Of a stretch of 64,000 nt of DNA, positions 50,853-61,722 are shown in pieces. The first letter of the stretch is position 1. The number at the start of each line of letters is the position of its first letter. This DNA is from an uncultured bacterium. GTDB taxonomy: Bacteria; Cyanobacteriota; Vampirovibrionia; Gastranaerophilales; Gastranaerophilaceae. A program made the translations under genes and the position numbers. The notes under the pieces are model-generated. The model saw only the letters and a list, made by a program, of their open reading frames with translations. It searched no databases and was not told the origin of the DNA. The stretch covers positions 1-64,000 of the forward strand of contig CAMTMK010000007.1 in assembly GCA_947073645.1 (NCBI GenBank), given 5' to 3'.

Positions 50853-53800
50853 ATGGACTTTTTCAATTCACTATCTCAAGTTGCCAAAAATAAAGACAAT
50901 TTTAAAAAATGGGAAGAAAATCAAAAAGACGAACAAGCCCGACGCGAGGAACTATACAAACGTCGTCAATATTCCGATGCAGAACTTGCAAAAGCTAAAG
51001 CATTAGGTGAAAACATTATTGACGTAGTTGATATAATGGATAATCACTCAGAAAGTGTTGCAGAAAACGTTGAAACTGCAACAGAGCCAATCGTTGCATT
51101 TGCTCCGTTTGCATCAATACTCGGCTCCAGCTATTTAATGGCTAAATTTGTCCACCAGCCCAATTCAAAGAAAATACATGCAATTCGAGAACAAATAGAA
51201 AATGATGAAACTGCAAAAGATTTATGCAGACGAATAAGCGAATTTAACCAGAAAAATGGCAAAAATATTTATTTTTCAGAATGGGAATTAACTCATAAAG
51301 ACAGTATTAAAAGAATTAAAAATTCTGAATTAAGAGCAGAAGCTATGAAATTTTATAATAAATTTCAAAAAGACACAGCAAAATTCAGAAAAGCACAAAA
51401 ATTCGGTTGGATAGGGGCTGCCGGACTCACTTTAGCTTCATTTATCGGTGCAAATATCTACGCTGCAAAGTTACAGGTTGACAGTTCAAAAATTGCCCGC
51501 TATCAAGCAAGAGAATCCTTAGAAGACCCGAAAGCATTTGTAAACTATACACCCGAACAAATTGCAAAAGCTAAAGAAGAAATTGCAAAACATCCTGAAT
51601 TATTAAAAGAAAAGAAAAAAGAAAAACTTAAAACAGGAATGTTTAAAAGTATTATAAACATTCTGAAAGATAGAAAAGCATATAAAGAATCCATTAAAAA
51701 TGATACAGACGAATCCAAAATCGTCACAAGAGAACTATCTCCCGAAGAATTAAAACGCGCAAAACAAGATCAGGAAGTAATTCAAAGAACAGTAAGACTA
51801 ATCAACAACGAAGCCGAAAAATACTCTCAAAATATGGAAGTAGCAGCAGAAGTTCTCGTTAACGGCACACCATTCTGGTGTGCTGCGGTTGGCGGAGCTT
51901 TAGGGTGGATTTTAAACAAAACCGGTGCAATTACAAAATTTGTAGATAAAAATATTGCTAAAAACGGTTCTGAAAAAACAAAAGAACTTTATGCAGATCT
52001 TAAAAAAGGGCAGGAAAGCGGTGCTACTTACCACCATAAATGGAACAAATTCAGAGAATCATTCCTGAATGATTTGCGTGGTATTGAAGAAAACGCTTCA
52101 CAAGATACCATAAGAGCCACAAAACGTAAACCAACAGACATTATAAAAAACACAAAAAGATGGTTTACATCAGTTCTTGCCCATCAAAAAGGCAGAAACT
52201 GGCTTGTAGCGGGCATTGGTTTTATAACAACAGGTATTGCAGGTATGATGATTGGTTTGAAACTTACCAAATCTGCATCAAGAGCCGGCAGATATACAGC
52301 AAAACGTGAACTTGAAAAAGACCCGAGAAACTTTATCGGATATACAGAAGAAGATTACAACGAAGTTTCTGATGTTAAAAACAAGAAAAAAGGTGTTTCA
52401 AAACTAAAAGAAACGGTGATGCTCCTTCCGACAGTTATGAAACAATACTTTGCTTACGAAAAATACAAAAAAACAGAATACAAAGAAAAACAAGTATTAA
52501 ACGAACTGCTCCACAAACAGGAAGTAACAGATGAACAGCTTAGAGAAGCTAAAAACTTACAACGCAAACTGTTTAATACATTCGAAAAAGTAGACGATAA
52601 TTCACAAACTTACTCAGAATCAATGGAAGCTGCGATTGATATCGCACAACCGTTTGTAGTCTATGGCGGGATCTTAACGGCAGCATCACCGTTTATCTGG
52701 GCAGGAGTTCAGATGAAACGCGGCAAACTTTCTGCTGCAAAAGTTTTGAATAAGGTTACAACATTCTTCAGTAAATCAAGTGAAAGATTAAAATCAAAAT
52801 GGTTTAAAAACTATCTTAAAAATGTAGCAAGCAACGTAGCACCTACAGTTCAAAAAACAAATGTTGAAAGCAAACCTGTTGCAAGAATTCTTCAAGGCGT
52901 TGATTTACAAAAAGACAGCATCCACACAATTTTTTCAAAAACTATTGCCAACTTAAAATCTACAACAGGCGACTTGAGAAACATGTCCGAACGCGAACAG
53001 CGAGAGGCAATATGGAAATTACGTGAAAGCATAGTTAGCACTGTAAGAACAAAAGATAAAGAATTAGCCGTAAAAATAGGTAAATTGTTTGACGGTCTTT
53101 TAGGCTGGACAGATAATCCTAATGTCAGAGCTGATGCTTTAGATATTATCCTAAATCCATCATCAATCAAAACAATGGGCAAAGAAAGATATGACGAAGC
53201 ATATCACTTCTTAAAACAAGCAATCAAAAACGGATTTGAACATCAAAAAGTAGAAAACTTCTACACTGGTATCCAAAATATGTTCCAAAAAGCCGATCCG
53301 CAAAAAATAAGAGGTTTATATGCTGAATTACGCACCATAAGCCCCGAAGCTGAAAAGGTACTGAAACCTGAAACAGTTGAAGATTTAATCAAAGGTTTGG
53401 AAAATATAAAAGGTGAAAAAACTAAAGATTTTATTGAATATGCTATTGATGAAACTTTATCTCACGAAAACGTTGTCAATATATTAGAAGCTATTAGTGC
53501 TGCAAAAACTAAACTAAAATCTATTCCAAACCTTGTTAATGAAAATCCGAAAGCAAAAGAAATGCTTGATGTATTAAATTCAATGGTTGAAATACCTCTA
53601 TCTCCAAAACAAATATCATCATTGAACAAGCTTGGAATTGCCCCCCCCCCGAATAACACTCTTAACCCAGAAACAATTCTTACACTATTTAAACAACAAA
53701 CAGCAAAAGCTAAAGGGTTGAAAATTAAAGAAGCATTTGAAATACTTCCTGAAAAAATGCGTGACCCGAAACAGGCACTAAGCTCATTCAAAGCCAAAAT

Positions 53801-54272
53801 AGAAAAAATGACTGATGATGATTTTGCTCAATTTGCGGAAGATTTACACTTCAGCAGTATGGACAGAAAAACTGTATTAGAAATTATTCCAAAACTTGAA
53901 AAGATGCTTAATAACATTCCAAAAGAAGAAATGACAGCAATCTGGAACAAAGTTGTACAAGAATTTAACGCTCATCCTGATGAATTTATTAAACTTGTAA
54001 AATCAGGTAAAGCCGGTCAAATCTTTATGACACCGGGCTTAAAAAAAGCGTTAAAAATCGCAGGTATATCATTTACGACATTTACACTTGCAATGACTTA
54101 TGCTATCGAATCATGGCTTGCAGATATCAAACTTAAAGCAGGCAGACTTGGCGTAATGAAAGCAATGGAAGGTCTGGAAGATGTCAGATATTACGCAGAC
54201 ATTGAACCTGCACAGCAGTACTCTTCGAACCTTATGACAAAAATCACTCCAAAAACTCCTGAATTGAAATAG
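50853..54272 (+). CDS. Giant membrane-associated protein with three diverged repeat units
   Basis: A 1139-residue protein, family not recognised. Each unit has a helical motif then a hydrophobic segment: ELAKAKALGENIIDVVD...NHSESV (about 44-95), ELKRAKQDQEVIQRTVR...EKYSQN (295-350), QLREAKNLQRKLFNTFE...SQTYSE (558-615). A second hydrophobic segment ends in a basic string: ARYQARESLEDPKAFVNYT (about 215), GRYTAKRELEKDPRNFIGYT (about 480), GRLGVMKAMEGLEDVRYY (about 1100). Unit three carries a 450-residue helical insertion (about 615-1060) that includes an in-frame C10 tract (APPPN, about residue 932). No signal peptide. AGGGAA precedes the ATG. Envelope or scaffold role is a guess. It overlaps convergent mgtC by 29 nt. 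Confidence 0.72.
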   Translation: MDFFNSLSQVAKNKDNFKKWEENQKDEQARREELYKRRQYSDAELAKAKALGENIIDVVDIMDNHSESVAENVETATEPIVAFAPFASILGSSYLMAKFVHQPNSKKIHAIREQIENDETAKDLCRRISEFNQKNGKNIYFSEWELTHKDSIKRIKNSELRAEAMKFYNKFQKDTAKFRKAQKFGWIGAAGLTLASFIGANIYAAKLQVDSSKIARYQARESLEDPKAFVNYTPEQIAKAKEEIAKHPELLKEKKKEKLKTGMFKSIINILKDRKAYKESIKNDTDESKIVTRELSPEELKRAKQDQEVIQRTVRLINNEAEKYSQNMEVAAEVLVNGTPFWCAAVGGALGWILNKTGAITKFVDKNIAKNGSEKTKELYADLKKGQESGATYHHKWNKFRESFLNDLRGIEENASQDTIRATKRKPTDIIKNTKRWFTSVLAHQKGRNWLVAGIGFITTGIAGMMIGLKLTKSASRAGRYTAKRELEKDPRNFIGYTEEDYNEVSDVKNKKKGVSKLKETVMLLPTVMKQYFAYEKYKKTEYKEKQVLNELLHKQEVTDEQLREAKNLQRKLFNTFEKVDDNSQTYSESMEAAIDIAQPFVVYGGILTAASPFIWAGVQMKRGKLSAAKVLNKVTTFFSKSSERLKSKWFKNYLKNVASNVAPTVQKTNVESKPVARILQGVDLQKDSIHTIFSKTIANLKSTTGDLRNMSEREQREAIWKLRESIVSTVRTKDKELAVKIGKLFDGLLGWTDNPNVRADALDIILNPSSIKTMGKERYDEAYHFLKQAIKNGFEHQKVENFYTGIQNMFQKADPQKIRGLYAELRTISPEAEKVLKPETVEDLIKGLENIKGEKTKDFIEYAIDETLSHENVVNILEAISAAKTKLKSIPNLVNENPKAKEMLDVLNSMVEIPLSPKQISSLNKLGIAPPPNNTLNPETILTLFKQQTAKAKGLKIKEAFEILPEKMRDPKQALSSFKAKIEKMTDDDFAQFAEDLHFSSMDRKTVLEIIPKLEKMLNNIPKEEMTAIWNKVVQEFNAHPDEFIKLVKSGKAGQIFMTPGLKKALKIAGISFTTFTLAMTYAIESWLADIKLKAGRLGVMKAMEGLEDVRYYADIEPAQQYSSNLMTKITPKTPELK
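53641..53650 (+). repeat. Poly-C tract (C10) within the 1139-residue repeat protein
   Basis: Ten C encoding APPP in frame. Loss or gain of one C would truncate the protein after about residue 932 and remove the last hydrophobic segment. Confidence 0.92.
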
Positions 54273-54951
54273 ATTCAATACCATCAATTTTTTGGAAAGT
54301 CTTATACATTGTCTGGATAGGTTTTTTACCTACAACATCAAGAATTACATTAATCTTTGTAAGGTTTTCATCCTGCTTATTAAGCTTTTTAGAAATTTCA
54401 CGTAGATGCGTATAATGTTCTATCAAATAATTATAAATATCATCCGATTTTTCACTCACACAAGAAATATTAACTTTTAAACGTTTAGTATTTTTGGTAC
54501 TTGTAATAAGAACATTTTTTTCAAAAACTCTGACAGAAACAAGCGTGATTATTGAGAAAATTGTACCTATAATTGCAACTAAATACATTCCCGCACCACA
54601 AGCCATACCGATACTTGCCGCAATCCATAAAGTTGCCGCAGTTGTAAGCCCGAAAACTGTTGCCCCGTGGCGAAGTACAGTTCCACCGCCAATAAAACCG
54701 ATACCTGTAACAACTTGAGCCGCAATACGAGCAGTATCTCTTACCCCTGTAGCCTGAGAAACAATGACATTATCCCCATCGGCAAATGTCGGGAAACCAT
54801 AAATAGAAATTATCGTAAATATACACGCACCAAGACATACAAGAATATTCGTCCTAAGCCCTGCATATTTATTAGTCATTTCGCGTTCCAAACCAATTGC
54901 AAAACCTAACAATAATGCGGATAAAACTCTAATTAAAATATCAAAAAACAT
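54244..54951 (-). CDS. MgtC/SapB-family membrane protein
   Basis: A 235-residue protein. LLGFAIGLEREMTNKYAGLRTNILVCLGAC and VVTGIGFIGGGTVLR, GLTTAATLWIAASIGMACGAGMY are the MgtC/SapB motifs; about five membrane helices lie in the first 145 residues. The C-terminal cytoplasmic domain (VNISCVSEKSDDIYNYL) is ACT-like. Members affect Mg2+ homeostasis or F1Fo ATPase activity. The ATG follows the stop of the OppC-like gene without a gap, so it is the last gene of the transporter operon. Confidence 0.92.
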   Translation of the reverse strand: MFFDILIRVLSALLLGFAIGLEREMTNKYAGLRTNILVCLGACIFTIISIYGFPTFADGDNVIVSQATGVRDTARIAAQVVTGIGFIGGGTVLRHGATVFGLTTAATLWIAASIGMACGAGMYLVAIIGTIFSIITLVSVRVFEKNVLITSTKNTKRLKVNISCVSEKSDDIYNYLIEHYTHLREISKKLNKQDENLTKINVILDVVGKKPIQTMYKTFQKIDGIESISIQEFLE

Positions 54952-56007
54952 CTACCGTACCTTTGATTTTGGGTCTAACACATCTCTTATAGTATCACCT
55001 ATTAAGTTAAATGCCAAGACCGCAACAAAAATTAAAAATCCGGGTGTCAAAAGCCAAGGACGATAAATAATATTTGTGTATTCCTGCGCCTCTTTAAGCA
55101 TATTCCCCCAGCTTGCATCAGGCTGTTGAATCCCCAGACCCAAAAAGCTCAATCCTGATTCAGAGAGAATATAAGAAGGCACAGACAATGTCATTGCAAC
55201 AATCACAAAACTTGTAGTCTGCGGTAGAATATGTTTCACAATAATTCTAAGGCGCGAAGCGCCGATTGATTTTGCAGCCTGAACATATTCCTGATTTTTA
55301 ACAGATAAAACCATACCCCTTACAACACGCGCAAAACCTGCCCAGCCGATAAGCGCCAGGATTACAACAATAAGCATAAACCTTTGAACACTAGTCATTC
55401 CCGACGGCAGAATTGATGCAAGGATTATCAAAAGATAAAAACTCGGAATAGACATAACAGCCTCTGCAAACCTCATCATAATCATATCGGTTTTACCGCC
55501 GAAATATCCCGCAATCCCGCCATACAAAAGTCCTATAGGGAATAAAACAAACAAGGCAAGAAATCCGATTGTCATAGAAATTCTTCCGCCAAACAACAGT
55601 CTTGAAAAAACATCACGCCCGTTAATATCAGTTCCGAGCAAGAATAAACGTCCGTCATTGTCAGTCGTCATTAGATGTCTTTCCATAGGGATTAAACCCA
55701 AAAACTTATAAGGCTGACCTTTCGCAAAGAATTTAATATAATGTTTTTGACTTCTGTCAAGCGTGTAGATAATTTTCAAATCCGCATCGTCAAATTCTCT
55801 TTTATAATTATAAGTGTACGGTTTGGAAAATTTGCCGTTTTCATCAATCGTAAAAATCTTAGAAGGCGGAACATAAGCCATTGTTCTATCCGAAAAATCT
55901 TTTGTATAAGGGGCTATAAAATCCGCAAAAAACAACGCAAGATAAATTGTCCCCAAAACAATGAGAGCAATACGTGCAAACTTATCTTTCCACAATTGTT
56001 TTAACAT
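54952..56007 (-). CDS. Peptide ABC transporter permease, OppC/DppC type
   Basis: A 351-residue inner-membrane subunit. KFARIALIVLGTIYLALFFADFIAP is the OppC N-terminal helix. GTDINGRDVFSRLLFGGRIS, LFPIGLLYGGIAGYFGGKTD and the cytoplasmic EAA loop EYVQAAKSIGASRLRIIVKHILPQ are typical. LGIQQPDASWGNMLKEA follows. It has a longer periplasmic N-terminal insertion (about 60-115) than usual. It overlaps the OppB gene by 7 nt. Confidence 0.94.
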   Translation of the reverse strand: MLKQLWKDKFARIALIVLGTIYLALFFADFIAPYTKDFSDRTMAYVPPSKIFTIDENGKFSKPYTYNYKREFDDADLKIIYTLDRSQKHYIKFFAKGQPYKFLGLIPMERHLMTTDNDGRLFLLGTDINGRDVFSRLLFGGRISMTIGFLALFVLFPIGLLYGGIAGYFGGKTDMIMMRFAEAVMSIPSFYLLIILASILPSGMTSVQRFMLIVVILALIGWAGFARVVRGMVLSVKNQEYVQAAKSIGASRLRIIVKHILPQTTSFVIVAMTLSVPSYILSESGLSFLGLGIQQPDASWGNMLKEAQEYTNIIYRPWLLTPGFLIFVAVLAFNLIGDTIRDVLDPKSKVR

Positions 56008-56978
56008 GCCTGACCTCCTCTGATTCTCGGGTCAGTCATAATTAAAAGAATATCAGCGATTAAATTGCCTAAAATAAGCATTACAGCCCCCATCATCAAT
56101 GATGCCATAACAAGGTTTATATCCGATTTTAAAACAGCTTCCAAAATCAGTCTGCCCAAACCGGGGTACTGAAAAACGTATTCTGTCAAAGCAGCTCCGC
56201 TTAATAGCCCTGCAAATTCAAACCCTAAAAGGGTTATAAGAGGATTAACCGCATTTCTCAAAGCATGCTTAAAAATAACCTTAAACTCACTCAATCCCTT
56301 TGCTCTGGCAAACTTAACATAATCACTGTCCAAAACATCCAATAAATTTCCCCTCATCTGTCTTTGCAATCCAGCAAGAGAAAGCGTAAATAAAACTGTT
56401 ACGGGCAAAACTAGGTGACGCGCAATATCGCCGAACTTTTGCCAGAAATTCATCTCTAAAAAATTAGAACTTGTCAAACCACCAACAGGAAACCACCCTG
56501 TTTTAACAGCAAAAATCAACAATAATACCGCAAAGAAAAACGACGGTATTGCCATACCGATACTTGTTAAAACTGTTAAAGCTCTATCAAAAGGAGTTTT
56601 CCAATATACTGCGGATAAAATACCGAGAGGAACTCCGACAATCCATGCGAGAAAGATTACAATTGTAGTCAAAAGCAGTGTGTTTGGAATACGCTCTTTT
56701 AACTTTGTGCTAACCTTTTCGCCGTTGGAAGTCACACCCAAATCGCCTTTGAGAAATGATTTAGCCCACTTACCGTACTGAACGATTATAGGTTTGTCCA
56801 ATCCTAAACGCTGTGTTTCTGCCTGCAAAGTTTCTTTAGAAACCGACGGATTTAACCTTAATTCAGCCAAAGGGTCAACCGGCGACAAGCGGATTATAAA
56901 GAAGCTTATCAGTGAAACAATAATAAGCAAAGGTATTGTCTGTAATATTCTTTTTAATATATATATTAAAATCTGCAT
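56001..56978 (-). CDS. Peptide ABC transporter permease, OppB/DppB type
   Basis: A 325-residue inner-membrane subunit. ILKRILQTIPLLIIVSLISF starts it. RLGLDKPIIVQYGKWAKSFLKGDLG, the EAA loop DYVKFARAKGLSEFKVIFKHALRN and ALTEYVFQYPGLGRLILEAV are classic DppB motifs. It is coupled to the binding-protein gene by a 1-nt overlap. Confidence 0.95.
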   Translation of the reverse strand: MQILIYILKRILQTIPLLIIVSLISFFIIRLSPVDPLAELRLNPSVSKETLQAETQRLGLDKPIIVQYGKWAKSFLKGDLGVTSNGEKVSTKLKERIPNTLLLTTIVIFLAWIVGVPLGILSAVYWKTPFDRALTVLTSIGMAIPSFFFAVLLLIFAVKTGWFPVGGLTSSNFLEMNFWQKFGDIARHLVLPVTVLFTLSLAGLQRQMRGNLLDVLDSDYVKFARAKGLSEFKVIFKHALRNAVNPLITLLGFEFAGLLSGAALTEYVFQYPGLGRLILEAVLKSDINLVMASLMMGAVMLILGNLIADILLIMTDPRIRGGQAC

Positions 56979-58807
56979 TATTCTACGTACATCTCCTCAA
57001 TATTATGAGTAACTCCGCCCAAAACTGTCGGATATATATTTTTAAATTTGTTTCTTATTGCAACAATCCTAATTGGCGAATATATATAAATAAAAGGTTT
57101 TTCATCATACACTATCGCCTGATATTCATCATAAAATTTCTTTCTGTCCTCAAATTTCGTTGCAAGCGCGCCCTGTGTATAAAGATAATCTATACGATTT
57201 TCAAATGGGTAACGGCGGCTTTTCTCATCTCCCTCTAAACGCTGGTTGAATATATGCAAAGTTCCGTCAGAAAGCCATACGTTTTTGCCTCCGTTAGGCT
57301 CAAGAGGCGAACCAGTAAATCCCATTATAACCATATCCCAGTCAAGCGTTGACATCAACTTATTCACAAGCGAATTAAATTCAATAGGTTTGAAATTAAC
57401 TTTCATTCCCAAATCTTCAAGGTCTTGTTTTACCATAACCCCAATAGCTTCGCGCTCTGTGTTTCCTGCATTTGTATAAAGGTCAAATTCAACATGATTT
57501 CCGAAACGGTCTAACAAATGCCCCGCTTTATCCCAATAAAACCCTGATTGCTTCAATAATTCACGAGACTTATTTATATCCTTATCGTAAGGTTTTAAGT
57601 CCTTATTCAAAAAAATAGAATTTAATGTTTCAGGCGTAAACAAAGGATACGCAAGACCGTTTGCAATATTAAACACCATATTTTTTCTATCAATTGCGTA
57701 ATCTACAGCCTGTCTGAAGTTTTTATCCTGAAACCAAACCTGTTTTTTCTGGTCTACATAATATTTTCCCTTATCATTTTTACGGTTATTCATATTCATA
57801 CCAATATACATTGTTCCCGTATCAGGCCCGATATTGTAAACCGTGAAATCAGAGTGTTTTTCCATTTCTTTGAAACGGGCAACATTAGCTCCCTGCAAAC
57901 TTATTTCATCAATCTCTCCGCCTTCAAATTTTAAAACCTGATTGTTTATGTCACCGACAATTAAGTAAACAAGTTTTTCAAGATATGGAAGTTTTTGCCC
58001 GTCTTTATTAATAACGTAATAATTAGGATTTTTTTCAAACACAACACGCTGTGCTGGAACATACTCTTTCAGCTTAAATGCACCCGAAGTTACAAATTCA
58101 TCCGGTCTTGTATTTGTTGATAAAAACCCGTCAAAATATGCTTTCCCGCGATTTACTGCAGGTTCAAAAATATGTTTTGGTGCAATTGGCGAAGATAACA
58201 TTCTCAAAAACGGTGCAAACGGTTTAGGTGTAACAAATTTTACCGTATAATCATCAATCTTTGTGACAACAGGTAATTTACTGTCAATAATTATTGAATC
58301 ACGTGTTGAAGTATTTCCAAATCCGCCTAAAATTATTTTATTCCACGTAAACACAACATCATCTGCCGTAATTAGTTTTCCGTCTGACCATTTAATACCG
58401 TGACGAAGATTTACAATATACTCACACCCCTGAACTGTGAAGGATTTTGCAAGTTTCGGAATAGTTTCGCCCGTAACAGGATTTGTCGTTACAAGTCCGT
58501 CATACATAATCTCAGACATTGTGGATGAAATATTGTCCTTTGAATTAAACGGATTAAAAGTTTTCGGGCCCTCGCCAATTGTGGATGAAACAAACTGACC
58601 GCCAAATTTACCAACAGGTGCTTGTGATTCAAGATAATCAGCACCATTAATTGTAACATTTCTTTCAATCGGATAATCTGCAAAAACAAGTTCCTCCTTC
58701 GGACGCAATTGAGGAGTATTTTCCGATGCAATATCCTGCCGTATACAAGCTCTGCAAAGCCCAAAAACAATGACTAAAACTAAAATAACATACATAACCC
58801 GTTTCAT
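56978..58807 (-). CDS. Peptide ABC transporter substrate-binding protein (SBP_bac_5)
   Basis: A 609-residue extracytoplasmic receptor. The N-terminal hydrophobic stretch (MKRVMYVILVLVIVFGLCRAC) is a signal or weak lipobox. LAKSFTVQGCEYIVNLRHGIKWSDGKL, TADDVVFTWNKI and FRQAVDYAIDRKNMV are the SBP_bac_5 signatures. It first binds oligopeptides or similar solutes for the OppB/OppC pair. No ATPase genes (OppD/OppF) follow, so these must be supplied from elsewhere. No ribosome site; TATGCT lies 6 nt before the ATG, though the -35 is not convincing. Confidence 0.93.
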   Translation of the reverse strand: MKRVMYVILVLVIVFGLCRACIRQDIASENTPQLRPKEELVFADYPIERNVTINGADYLESQAPVGKFGGQFVSSTIGEGPKTFNPFNSKDNISSTMSEIMYDGLVTTNPVTGETIPKLAKSFTVQGCEYIVNLRHGIKWSDGKLITADDVVFTWNKIILGGFGNTSTRDSIIIDSKLPVVTKIDDYTVKFVTPKPFAPFLRMLSSPIAPKHIFEPAVNRGKAYFDGFLSTNTRPDEFVTSGAFKLKEYVPAQRVVFEKNPNYYVINKDGQKLPYLEKLVYLIVGDINNQVLKFEGGEIDEISLQGANVARFKEMEKHSDFTVYNIGPDTGTMYIGMNMNNRKNDKGKYYVDQKKQVWFQDKNFRQAVDYAIDRKNMVFNIANGLAYPLFTPETLNSIFLNKDLKPYDKDINKSRELLKQSGFYWDKAGHLLDRFGNHVEFDLYTNAGNTEREAIGVMVKQDLEDLGMKVNFKPIEFNSLVNKLMSTLDWDMVIMGFTGSPLEPNGGKNVWLSDGTLHIFNQRLEGDEKSRRYPFENRIDYLYTQGALATKFEDRKKFYDEYQAIVYDEKPFIYIYSPIRIVAIRNKFKNIYPTVLGGVTHNIEEMYVE

Positions 58808-58866
58808 AGTTTTAGCATAACATAAATAAAATATTTAAGGACTAGCCAGGTGAATAAATATAGTTT

Positions 58867-59591
58867 TTAATAATCCATTTCCCAGCCGTTATCTTGCAAC
58901 ACCTTGAAACATGCTGCTGCATCTGCTCCCCACAAAGAACTTGCAGCCTGACATCTTACTAAATCTGCTTTTGATTCTGCCTCAGCTTTGTCCTTCTCGC
59001 ATGCTTCATCATCTTTTCCGCAAGTAATATCAGTATAAGCTTTTAATGAACCATCATTAAATAAACCTAATACGAACACATCTCTGCCTAAAATATTAGG
59101 GCCAGATTTACCATTTGTATCAAATGCAACATAAGTTAAAAAATTACCAGTCTTATCAAATGCAACAGAATAATAACAAATACCAGCGCCACTTGTTGTA
59201 ACATGACAAGTTATACCTGTACTGTAGTTAGCTGAATTACCTGAAAGGTTTTTTGTTTGAGACCCGCCAACACAGCTATCCATAGCTCCACCACCACCAG
59301 GATTACAAGTCTTAATAATTTTCATATGATTTTTTAACAGCCTATCTAAATCTTGGTAACCAGAAACACCTGCCTCACGTAAATTTATAGCATTTCGTTC
59401 TGCAATAGCAGATTCAGTTACTTGTTGAAACTCATTATAAACTTTATGTAATTGAGTTACATAAACTTTGCGCTGATGATTTTTTGTCAAGTAGGCAGCG
59501 TCATTGCTGAAACGACTCCAATAATACCAAGAGTAACTAAAACTTCCGCTAATGTAAATGCAAATCTTCCTAAACTATTTTTTATTTTCAT
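58867..59591 (-). pseudogene. Type IV prepilin-like gene with a single-base frameshift
   Basis: On the minus strand ATG (59591) follows a good GGAG site and reads MKIKNSLGRFAFTLAEVLVT, then LGIIGVVSAMTLPT, then TGA. A continuation LTKNHQRKVYVTQLHKVYNE exists in another frame and runs to 58867, giving a prepilin of about 240 residues. One extra T in CCTACTTGACA would join the two exactly where family members continue. The internal TTG overlapping the TGA is not a credible independent start. The mature part has Gly-rich and Cys-rich loops and ends QDNGWEMDY, like the prepilin at 47241 (ENGWKMDY). Assembly error or a real null allele are both possible. Confidence 0.75.
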
Positions 59592-59659
59592 ATATAAACT
59601 CCTTTATATAGTATTATAACAGATTTAATAAATTAAGCAAGCAAAAGATTAATTTTTCC

Positions 59660-59672
59660 TTAAGGAACTTAA
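59660..59672. promoter_or_regulatory. Small palindrome upstream of groESL
   Basis: TTAAG-GAA-CTTAA, 57 nt before the groES start. It might be an operator. No CIRCE (TTAGCACTC-N9-GAGTGCTAA) is found. Confidence 0.25.
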
Positions 59673-59728
59673 TTTTTTATCAAATTTGTTATATAAATAT
59701 ATTATCAGTAAAAGAAGGGAGAAATATT

Positions 59729-61668
<1,940 letters not shown>

Positions 61669-61689
61669 TAATCATTTCTATAGAATATA

Positions 61690-61722
61690 AAAAAAGGCGG
61701 GAATTAATTCCCGCCTTTTTTT
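61690..61722. terminator. Bidirectional Rho-independent terminator
   Basis: GGCGGGAA, loop TTAA, TTCCCGCC with A-run on the left and T-run on the right, between groEL and the convergent gene. Confidence 0.9.

Noticed and set aside
58867-59490. A stand-alone gene starting at TTG 59490
   Set aside because: The TTG overlaps the stop of the prepilin leader. The product would lack the leader and helix, so a frameshifted prepilin explains it better.
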